Notes under the pieces: generated by a model | Seen by the model: only the letters and a program-made list of their open reading frames with translations | What the model was told of the DNA's origin: nothing | Database searches by the model: none | Position numbers and translations under genes: made by a program | Part shown: piece by piece, positions 44,501 to 56,500 of the stretch | Numbering within the stretch: the first letter of the stretch is position 1 | Layout of the letters: the number at the start of each line of letters is the position of its first letter | NCBI GenBank assembly: GCA_028015205.1 | Contig: CM051518.1 | Location: 34,996,001-35,060,000, forward strand | Reading direction: 5' to 3' | Source: Mytilisepta virgata | Lineage: Eukaryota; Mollusca; Bivalvia; Mytilida; Mytilidae | DNA length: 64,000 bases

Positions 44501-47500
44501 AAACATGTGACAAAAATCGTGACGTTGCGATAATGTCATCTGGGAGAACTAGGATATCTGTCAGGAAATCGTTTCTATTTTCAGCATTTTTGATGCAAAG
44601 TAACCGGGCACAAGTAACTTGTTAACAATATTAGTACGAAAGTTCATTTTTAAGTTTGAGAAATGGAATATTTTTGAATCATAAACTTTATATACTTTGA
44701 TGCTAACGTTCATATTATTCCCTTTTTAAATCAGGCAGATCTTTTGAAAGAAAAAGTATATTTACTTAGCTATCAAAATGGAATCATCGCATTATTAATT
44801 TTACTGCCTTCAGCATCACTGAAATTGATATTCGCTATGCCCTGTGTTTCTGAACCATGCAGACATCCAGATAATCATGATAATTGTCTCTTGTTTTACT
44901 GTCAGCTTTCTGTTTATTTTCTAATTGAAATTTATGTGTGTAATTCGTTAGTTGTTCCATGAACTTACTTCTAGCTTACATTCAAATTATTTGATCATTT
45001 TGTGTTGCCAGTCATTTCCCTTATTCTCAAAAGTACAAAAAATGGTTTACCAGAAGCAGTGAAAACATCCCTAACTATGATGCCCTGCATCTAATTTTTG
45101 AATAAATCAAAACACTCCTTATCCTCATGAAAATGTATTTATTAAATAGATTACGTGTCTGTTACACATCGCTTCCCTCCTGTAAAAACTGAATATAAGA
45201 AATCTGTTTCCATCTATTTTGGTTCCAATGCCACATTAACCGAAGTCACTCAGCCATTCAACGTTTGTGCCAATTTATCGTTCATTTGTGCCAATTATTG
45301 ATACATTTGCACCAATAAATTTTCCGAAATACATACCGGTACATTAATAAGCGACAAAAATGAAACAATATATTTGTGCAAATATTTTAGTTCCTTATAA
45401 ATTACTCCAGCCCTTCCTACTTTATTTGGGCTTGGATCTGGCAGATAAGTTTTTGAGGATTTATCTTATGATTGTGGTCTAATATAGCATTTAAAAATAT
45501 GAACGTTGTGATTTTAGCGGAGCATACTTTTATTGTACATTCATCACCAATATTTTCTGTTTTCTTCATGAACAACTACCTAAATTTGACCATGTAAATT
45601 GTTTCCCTTCAATCATCTTGTCCACTTACATGTAAGCTCTTAATTATAATTTGAAAATCTAGATATAGTGAATATTACTTACCTGTTATATATTTTAATA
45701 GTACCTGCAGGTATAACAGTACTGGTTAACTGTGTATGTAAATTTGCGCTTTTGATAGTTATGTTTTTTAACATACATTTTGAAAACAGTAATAATGACA
45801 ACTAAACGAAGCTTGAAAAATAGGTAAAGATGACTGAATGATGCTCGGTGCACTGGGAAATGTTTTATGACTATACCTGTGGAACAAGGGTGTATATTTG
45901 CCCTTTCAAATTGGTTGGGACAATAATACTTTCTTCTCAACATGCATTTGCATGCATATATTTGTAATTGACTGCGTAATAACCGAGAAAAAAAGAACTT
46001 TGATGAGCTTAAAAAATAATGCATCATATTTTCATAATTTTTTGATATATTAACTCGGACTTGGATAATGAATGTGATTCGTTTTCTTTCCTGAAATGGT
46101 CCTTTAGTCATATTCATGATATTATCGTACTTCTTTCTATATCCATAATACACCACCTTTTAGTATTTAATGCATTTATTAACAGATTTTAACATCAAAC
46201 TGCTTTTTGTGTTTTTTCCTTGGCTGTTTTTTAATGATCTGTCAAAAAACCTAAATGTATTATGTAAGATAAGATTAAGTCTATTTAGTTAAGAATCTCT
46301 TTACTTGCTTTTTTTAACTATTTTCCTTCCTTGACCGAATAAAAGCTCCACGGAAGCTCATTTTTTTTCTAGATGGAACACGTACGACATACAGGAGATA
46401 ACTCTTTTCAAATGGACTATTTGCAGCAATAGTACCATGACGCTGCACGATTGTACAATGGACGCTACGCAGCACTCGTTTACTTAATCTTGACCTTATG
46501 AAAAAAATCAGAAATTGTACATCTCTTTTATAATGTTGTAAACTGTAAATATAACAGCTATTGGATATATAAAATTGGCTGGTCATGGATTTTTGGAATC
46601 CAAAACAGTAAATACACAGCAAAATCTAGACAGAAGTAAACTATGTATATCCCCCACTATGACGACAATAATATAAAGAAATGTATAAGTCCATGTTTGT
46701 GTAGGGGAAACTTCAAAAATTGTTTTGATAAATAAAAAATAAAAGAGGTGGTGGACAATGGCAAAGTACACTGAAGATTCCCTGAAAGTTTCACAGAAAT
46801 CCATTCACTGGTTTAGGAGGAGTTGCGTACAGGGCATGCCAACCTCCTTACATTACATGAAGAAATGGCAAAGGCCAAATTTGTCTGCAGAAAACCCAAA
46901 AAATCTTTCTGGTCAAAATAAAATGTGAAGATTCTGTGAAAGTTTCAATGAAATCCATCCCCACCAGAAATATGCCTATTTTTGCTGATTTGGGGCAGTT
47001 TCCGTTGCCATGGAAACCAAAATGAATGCCCTACATACCTAGTAATACATGATGTGTTGAGAGATGCCATCTTTCCATTAATTCCTATCAAGAGATAAAA
47101 CTAACTAAAACTGTGTTGTAGGATCGATGTATGGAAGTCCTTGGAGGCCAAAATTGCAATTTTGGGCATTTTTGCACTGTTTAGGGTGCTCAAAAGTACA
47201 AAAAAATTTTAAAAAATATTTCACACACACTGAGGTATTAAATGACCCTTGCTGTTCCTGTACAGCTCATTAGTAAAATTCTCACAATATTCCATTTGGG
47301 GCCCAAAAGGCAGCCCACCCCTCCCTCTTAATTCACCCTTTGTGACAAATGATGGCACCAAGGCTATTCTGCATGCTACATGTGAATTTGGGTCCCAAAT
47401 GTTACTGCTTCTGTAGCTATAATGTTTGTCTTGCAATCAAGACCAAAGAAGTGTATCCAAATATCAGTGGAGAGGATAAGGGGCATACAAATGGCTGGAA

Positions 47501-50500
47501 AGGGCCATGATGCATTGAGGCATCATTCACCAAAGTACGATAACCCGATATCAGAAGCATAATAATACCGAACTTGATTTTGTTGTTACTATCTTAACCA
47601 TACTTTTTGCAAAGCAAAGCAATTAAAGTTGCTTAACATTTTGTTATTTTCATGTTTTGGATGAATAAACTTATTTGTTCAAAGGAATTGGACTGGAAGA
47701 TGACTAGCACAAATTAATTCCTGGAATAATGTTGAAAATTAGAGATTTTACCAAAATGTCTAATCAATAATGCATTCAAACGGTTTATCAGTAGTAGAAT
47801 CAATATCAGAAATTGTCCATATTTCAATTTAGAACAAGAGTGGACACACTACATGTCTCGCCTGACATGGACACAGAATAATGATTATCTGATACCCGAC
47901 AATTTGCAAGTCAAAAGAAAATGTGATAAAAGAAATTGAGGTCAAGGTCAAAAGGCAGGTGTCATACTGACATGTATCACTAAGAACTATCTATTGACCA
48001 AATATGGTGGGTATAGGTATTAAAGTTGCTGAGAAATGGACCTAATCTCGAAAATGTGACAAAGTCACTCAAGCATGCAATTGAGGTCCAAGTCCTGAGA
48101 CCGGTGTCAGATTGACATGTACCCACAATAAACTAACAATAGACCAAACGCGGATGGGTCTAGGTATTACAGTTGCGTAAAAAAGTACTTAATCAGGAAA
48201 TTTGGATGAAAGTCACTCAACCATGAAATTGAGGTCAAGGTCCAGAGGCAAGTGTCAGACTGGCATGTACCCATCAAGAACTATCAATAGACCAAATACA
48301 GTGGGTCTAGGTATTACAGTTTCTGAGGAATGGACTTAACCACGAAAAAGTGACAAAGGCACTCAAGCATGAAATTGAGGTCAAGGTCCAAACCAGGTGT
48401 CAGACTGGCATGCACCCACTAAGAACTATCTATAGACCAAATATGGTTGGCCTAGGTATTACAGTTGCTGAGAAATGGATTTAACCACGAAACTTGGATG
48501 CAGACTTTAAATTCATGTTTGTGAAGTCAGTGAACCATGAAAATGAGGTCAGGGTCACAGGGCAAGTATACTGCGGCAAACCTTATACGATAAGGTACTT
48601 TGTGGACCATAAATCTTAATTGTAGGTATTACATGTTCAAAGTTATTAAAGAGTTTACTCGCCGCCGCCGAAAAGTTATACCTATACCTATCCTCCGCGA
48701 CTTTTCGTCGCAGGCGAGTCAAAAACTCTGAGATTAAGTGTTTTGAATGAACATTTTAATGTCATAAAATAAAGAAGAAATATCAAGTAACACAAAACTA
48801 CTGTTTGTAATTCAGAATCATTAAGGAGGTACTGACATGAAGGTTCCTTTCTGTTACCACTGTATATAATTTTTTGGGAATTATAAATATAAACAAGAAT
48901 AATGTAGAAGAAACTAGAATTGTGAGTGACCTCACTGAGTAATACCCCCTCCCTTGCAATACTAGGAGTTGCTTTAAACATGTAAAACCCTTAAGTTGGA
49001 TTATCTGCCTTTCCAAGCATCCAGCGATAATTATCTTGCTTCTTTCACATATACATATGATTCCCAACCTTCATATAAAGTTTCATCAAAATCCATTGAA
49101 AAGTTTAGGAGTTTTGCTTAAAAGACATATGGACAGACAGGCAGACGGCATGGCAGACAGACAGACAAACTTTGTTTGCTGGGGGTATAAAAAACTTCTT
49201 GTCTGAGACCACTTAGCCAGTTGGAACCAAACTCACCAGCAATGGTCCTTTTTGAGAATTGTGTCCTATGACCTGAATCAGTTAAGAAGTCTGCCAAAGC
49301 TTAGTTTAACAAAGGACCTTATGGGAAAATCATTTTCATGGCAGATAGTGAGAATTGTAAGTTTCCGTTGGAACCAGAAATTTAACTAATGGTTCAGCTG
49401 AATGGTTGAATCCAAAGCAATAATCCAAAAGGTTGAAGAGCAATTCAAAATTACCAAAATGATCAAAAGGGGTAATCCCAAAACTATTTCAGGACATTAG
49501 CCATGCAAGAGGGACATACTCTTTAGTTTTTGCAAAATTTACATTTTTGTAACAGTAAATTTTAAGTATCAATTTCGGGCACTTGGAGTCCACCAGCAGT
49601 GGCATCATCTCAGCGATAAATACACAATTCTTTGATACCCATTTTGATGCACAAGATGTGCACATTTCATCTATTTAAGACTCATCAGTTGTGTTCAAGG
49701 CTTAAAATGTTGAAATCCAATGCAATAATCCAAAAGGTTGAAAAGCAATTCAAATATCACCAAAATGACCAAAAGGGGTTATGCCAAAACATCTAAGGAC
49801 AGAGCTCTGCACGAAGGAGATACTCTAATGAAAAGAATCATCCAAAATTTGTAGTGTTCCGAATTCATAATATCTTGTATGCATGTAAAACAAAAAATTA
49901 ACATAGATAATTAAATTGATTCGAAATGTTTTTTTAACAGCAGTATTTTTGTTCTGTGTTTACAAAAGTTATAGTAACAGAGAAGAAGCCGTCTGTATGT
50001 AATTACCATATGTTAAACTAAGTATTCCGCTGATGGCCATCATGGATGACAGTAACAACACTTGGTCAGCACGTCATAAGGAACATTCATGACTGTTTGG
50101 TTTCAATCCATTCAGTGGTTCTCTAGAAGATTTTTGTATGTATTTCCCTTAGGATCCTATGTTAAACTAAGTCCCCCACTGGCGACCATCTTGGACGACA
50201 GATCAGCATTACAGTAACAACACAAATTAAGCACCTCATAATTCAGTGGTTCTCTAGACAAACATTTTTGTATGAAATAAGGAACATTCATGCAATGTTT
50301 GGTTTCAATCCATTCAGCAGTTCTCTAGATGTAGATTTTTGTATGTATTTCCTATAGGGTTCTGTTAAACTAAGTCCCCCGCTGGTGGCCATTTGGAACA
50401 TAAATCGCCAACAAAGTAACAGCATTTGGTCGGCACCTCATAAGGAACATTCATGCCATGTTTGGTTTCAATCCATTCAGTGGTTCTATACTAGCTTTTG

Positions 50501-53500
50501 AAGAATAATGACATTTAATATTATTTATGATCCCTAAATGGTAAATAAACAAAAGCTGACAGTTTTCTGATGCACCGTTTGATTTTTATTATTGTTGTCA
50601 ATTTGTAAGAACAGCCATATGGACAACACTGTTTTCATGAGTGTCAATATCTGATGCGATTAAAATAATGTAAAGAAATCCTTCAAATTCAGTTTAAATT
50701 ATTTTTCTACAATATTATATACATGATCAGATGATATAGTTATCTTTTAAAAAAAATCAAAATTTATTAATAAAAAGTGGAAATAAATAAAATATGGTTT
50801 GATTAAAGCAGTGGACAGGAATATGGACAATTTTTGATATTGACTCAGTACCTGGTGTGATAGGTTTTGTCTGTTCTTGTTTCTTTTTCTCAAGGAAAGC
50901 AGCAAACCTTGGTATATGTGTACTGTTTGCAAGTTTTCTTGTTTGACTATCTGATTGAGCTGGAAAATAATACATCTTTCCATTAAAAGAAAATTTTGGA
51001 AAAGTGTACACAAAGTGTAAACAATGAAAAGGCAAACATCTAAAAACATGAAAAACATTACACATTCAGTATCTAGAGAAGAAATGAACTTCAAAATTTT
51101 TTGCTGATGTCTTGATCAAATTAATTTCTTTAATTTTTATTTATCACTAAGTCCTTTGTTCCTTATGATTTTCTTGTTCTTATTTGAATAATTACAACTG
51201 ATTTCAATTTTGCTGAAATCAGAGACATCACCTACAAATATAAATATAATTATGGTCATGGATATTATTAATCACAGAATTAAGGTATAAGAGTTTATTG
51301 TAATCTATCTTTAAGAAATTTATGGAAAAGTGACAAATTGAAACTTTCTTTTTTTCTTACTGATAAGTCAAAGACTTTTCTATTCTCCAAAAAAGCATAA
51401 AGTTTGATCCTTAATCAATTACTGTAGTCAGAAATGATTTAAACAAGAGGCTCCCAAGAACCTGAATCGCTCTCCTGTAAATTTTTGTGTAGATCTTGCA
51501 TCAATGATTATTTTTGCTATTTAATGTATACCGTTGCATTTTTCGCCTTAATATTGACTTGTATAGCTAAAATATAGAATCTTGAACCAAATATATATAC
51601 AGTTGCTGGGGACTTTTTCATTGGTTGCTTTGGACATTTCAAATGGCCTTGACTGTTGACATTACATTTTGTCTTGATAAGCCAAATTTATCTGGTTGCT
51701 AAGGACTTTCTGGGGATTTTTTCAATGACCCTTGAGCCTCCATACTGACTTATACAGCTATATTATAGGGTCCTGAATCCATGGTTGCCAGGGACTTTTT
51801 CATCAGGTGCTTTAAAATTTTTCAATGACCTTTGACTCTTGACCTTTCTTTTTGACTCATACAGGTAAATTATAGCGTCCTTAACCCAACTTTGTATGGT
51901 TGCTAGGGACTTTTTCATCGGTTACTATGGACCATTTAAATGACCTTGACCCTCCATTTAATTTATTTCACATTATCATGGTTATGTTAGAGCTCTAAAC
52001 ATTTGTGACAATATATTGGACCATTACCCGATATTTCTCCTGATAATTACTGTTTACCTTTAAATAATCTTTCAAGGGCAAAAACTCCTATAAGGGGTCA
52101 ATTGACGATTTTGGTCATGTTGACTTATTTGTAGATCTTAATTTGCTGAACATTTATGCTGTTGACACATTGTCTTTATCTATAATATTCAAATTAATAA
52201 CCTAAAACTGGAAAATTTAATTAAAATTATCAATTCAGGGGCAACTAGAGGCTCTCAAGAGGCTGTGTCGCTCACCTGTATCTAATGTGATTTTGGAAAT
52301 TATGTAAAATTATATAATGATTGAGACCAAGATTGGTTTAATTTGACACAGTATTTAAAATTAAAAATAGGTCATCTTAGTGTAGTCTTACAATAGCTAC
52401 TGAAGACATCTTATCATTATTATTTTTGAATATGTGGTCAAGTTGTGACTATTCAGAATTTTTTTTACAATTTTCTGATAGACTTCTAAACATCTTGGAT
52501 GATGGATCGGCAACAAAGTAGCAACACTTGGTCAGCACCTCATAAGGAACATTCATGCTATGTTTTGTTACATTTCATTCAGTGGTTCTCTAAAAGAAGT
52601 CATTTGTATGCATTTCCCATAGGGTCCTATGTTAAACTAAGTTCCCCGCTGGCGGCCATCTTGGATGATGGATCAGCTACAAAGTAACAACACTTGGTCA
52701 GCACTTCATAAGGAATATTCATGCCATGTTTGGTTTCATTCCATTAAGTGGGTCACTAAAAGAAGTCATTTGTATGCATTTCCCATAGGGTTCTATGTTA
52801 AACTACGTCCCCCGCTGGCGGCCATCTTGGATTATGGATCGGCTACAAAGTAACAACAATTCGTCAGCACCTCATAAGGAACATTCATGCCATGTTTGGT
52901 TTCATTCCATTCAACGGTTCTCTAAAAGAAGTCATTTGTATGCATTTCCCATAGGGTCCTATGTTAAACTAAGTCCCCCTCTGGCGGCCATCTTGGATGA
53001 TGGATCGGCTACAAAGTATACTTGGTCAGCACCTCATAAGGAACATTCATGCCATGTTTGGTTTCATTCCATTCAGTGGTTCTCTAGGAGAAGTTCAAAA
53101 TGTAAAATGTTAACGACGACGACAGACGACGCCGGATGCCAAGTGATGAGAAAAGCTCACTTGGCCCTTCGGGCCAGGTGAGCTAAAAATGGGTTGACCA
53201 ATTTGTCTCAAAATTTCATGGCAGGTAGATCTTAACCTCATAAACATTATTTTTTAATCCTTGTCAGTTTTGCTCTAACTGCTTTAGTTTTTAAGATATA
53301 AGCCAAAAGCTGCATTTCACCCCTATGTTCTATTTTTAGAAACAGCAGCCATGTTTGTTGATGGATCAAATCCTCGGATTAAATTTTTTACTATATACCC
53401 TAAGGAATATCCAGGTAAAGTTTGAAAGTATTTGGCCAATAGTTTAGGACTACAAATGCAGAAGGACGCCAAGTGATGGCATAAGCCAAAGGGCCCTGGG

Positions 53501-56500
53501 CTAAAAACCTTGATGGACAGTCACTGAAAATCTTTGAAGCATATCTATATTTCCAGACAATAGCTTAATCCAACTGTTTAAAAATTTGATTTGTGGCAAG
53601 ATTTAAAGAACAGAACGGATAGTTTTCAACAAATCATCAAAAAAATATTAAATATTTCATGCAAAAAATTATTTTTGATGGTAAAATTGATCATAAATGG
53701 AATAAATGGATGGATGAATTATTGTTTAACGTCTTGTGGCAACCATTATGTGCATATGAACATGCTGATATGATATGAATCTGATCCCTGCTTTGTGCTA
53801 GACTGACATGCTTAGTCAGTTTTTTTTATGTGCTAGGTCACGAGGTAGACACATCACCTTGGACACATTATACTGACTCCAAGATAATCAGTCCTTTGCT
53901 CTTACTCCCTTATCTATAAACTTATTAGTAAATTATGCAAATTTTGGCCAAATAATCATTTTGTAACTTTAGAGGCATGTAGAAAAAAACTCCTCCACTG
54001 ACTTTTTCTTTAAATTTTATATATATCTTAAGTAATATACCTCTTGATAGATACCATGATGACACAATGTCTACCTCTTAACACGTCATTACTTCCCCGT
54101 TACTGCATCAGATTCCCTTAACAATGAACCCAACTTCAAAATTATAAAATCCTACCAATGGCCCCAAAACTTAATAGAACATAAAAGAAGGGTGAATGTT
54201 GATCTAAACATTATGCTCATAAAAAACAGGTATGCCTAAAAAGCAATAAGTTTGTATTTTAACATACTTTTCTGAACTTTTTTATCCAAAGCCTTTATTA
54301 AATTCTTTTTCATTTCTTCATTTGTTTTTTCTGCATCCATAGCTTTTACCAGATCCTGAACATCAGTGCCATTTGATGAATTGTCACCATTATTTATTTT
54401 TTCTACACTGAATGTTGATCTTCGGGTCGATGGCCTAGGAGATGTTTCACTTGGAATTTCTGATGACTTCCTTGCTCGTTTAGAGGGTTTATCCTCTGTA
54501 ACAGGGGTCTAATAAAAAAAAGTGGACTCATTAAATGTCTCGCCTGAGTATGCAAATGGACATAGAATAATGAGTATCTGATACCCAACATTGCAAGTCA
54601 AAGGAAAATGCATTAAAAGAAAGAGTACCGGTAAAGGTCGGGCGATAATTTATATGAAAAATCTCATGCATGTCATTCAAGCTTAAAGACTATCCAAGGC
54701 AAGCTGACAGGTCTCAGACTGGTATGTACATGTACCCACAAAAAACTATCTAAATGTATAGACCAAAAATGGTGGGTCTATATAATACATTTATAACATT
54801 TGTTGAGAAATGGACTTGTTTGTAAAAATGGGACAAGAGTCACTCAAGCCTAAAATTGATGTCAATTTGGATATAGGTATTACAGATACAGAAAAATGGA
54901 CTCAAGTCTGAAAATCAAGTCAAGGGGTCATATAGTCATGTACCTACCAAGCACTATTCATAGACCAAATATGGTTGGTCTATGTATTGCAAGTGCTGAG
55001 AAAAGGATATTATCCCAAAACATGAAACAAGTCAGTCAAACATGAAATAGAGGTCAGATGTTTAAGTGGTATATACCCACTAAGAACTTCTTTTAATCAA
55101 ATACTGTGTGTCTAGTTACAAATGTAGTACAGTTGCTGAGAAATAGACCAAATCATGAAAATGTATATTAAGTCACTCAAGCATGAAATTCAGGTCAAGT
55201 TCAGCTAACAGGTGTTAGACTGGCATGTATCCACTAAGAACTACATTGTTGTATCCACAGACCAAATATGATGGGACTACATGTAGGTAATACAGTTGCT
55301 GATAAATGGACTTAATATCAAAAGCTATCTATTGGCGAGATATAGTGGGTCTAAACATTAAATTTGCTGAGAAATGGACCTTACCTTGAAAATGTGACGA
55401 AGTCACTCAAGCATGAAATTGAGGTCAAAGTCCAGAAACAGGTGTCCGACTTCAAGTACCCACTAAGAACTATCTATAGACCAAATACGGTTGGTCTGGG
55501 TATTACAGTTGCTGAAAAATGTACTTAATCATTAAACTTGGATTAAAGTCACTCAACCATGAAATTGAGGTCAAGGTCCAGAGATAAGTGAGACTGGCAT
55601 GTACCTTCCACAACTATCAATAGACCAAATACCATGGGTCTAGGGTTTACAGTTTCTGAGAAATTAACTTAACCACAAAAATGTCACAAAGTCACTCAAG
55701 CATGAAATTGATATCAAGGTCCCAAGCCAGGTGTCAGACTGGCATGTACCCATTAAGAACTATCTATAGACCAAATATGGTAATGAACAAGAAGACAATA
55801 TATGTATACATTCATACCTTTTCAAAACATTTCATTGATTTTACGAATAAAAATTGCTAAATGCTTATAAACATCTACATGAAAAAATTTTAGTAAACCT
55901 GCTATCTTATTAATATGTGGATATTGTAAATAGTATTTTGGCAAAAAATTGTTCCAGAGTTCTATTAAAGATGAATTTTGACAATCGAGTAAAACGTGAT
56001 ATTCATCTCCAACATTTGTTTGGCAAAGTCTACATAATCTATCATGTTATGGTACTTTTGACCACTCCCAGTCTCAATAGGTAAGTGTAAATTAGAAGTA
56101 CGAAATGCTGAATAATGATTTTTGGGCTTGATTAATTTTTTTCTACCATCAGTAAAATTACTGTTTTATTTAAACAATATCCCCAAGTATGAAAATGAGT
56201 CAACAATTCCTAAAATAGTATTTTGTAACTTAAATTCAAACTTTGTATTCGATTTCTGTTTACAGAATATCATTACCTTTAGTTTTATTAATTAGACAAA
56301 ACAAACAAATCATGAAAACTTATTACTTGATTAATTGGAAGCAAAAATTGTATTCAATAATAACTGTAACAGAAAAAGAAAAGTTGTTTGAAAGGAAATT
56401 TACATGGATCATTGGATCTTTACTTATTCTTGGTTCAAACTCTAACTGGTATGGTAAAATTCAATGAACATACACAATAAACTAATTAAAATCCCAAATA

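Noticed and set aside
45695..46156. 153-codon - strand ORF
   Set aside because: No domain or conserved pattern, many Y/F/K/R residues, A/T-rich region inside a NUSAP1 intron on the same strand. It is the longest such frame besides the RT fragment but lacks support.
52795..53181. 128-codon + strand ORF with repeated [14 protein letters not shown]
   Set aside because: Product of the tandem units of a family A element; other copies carry stops in this frame.
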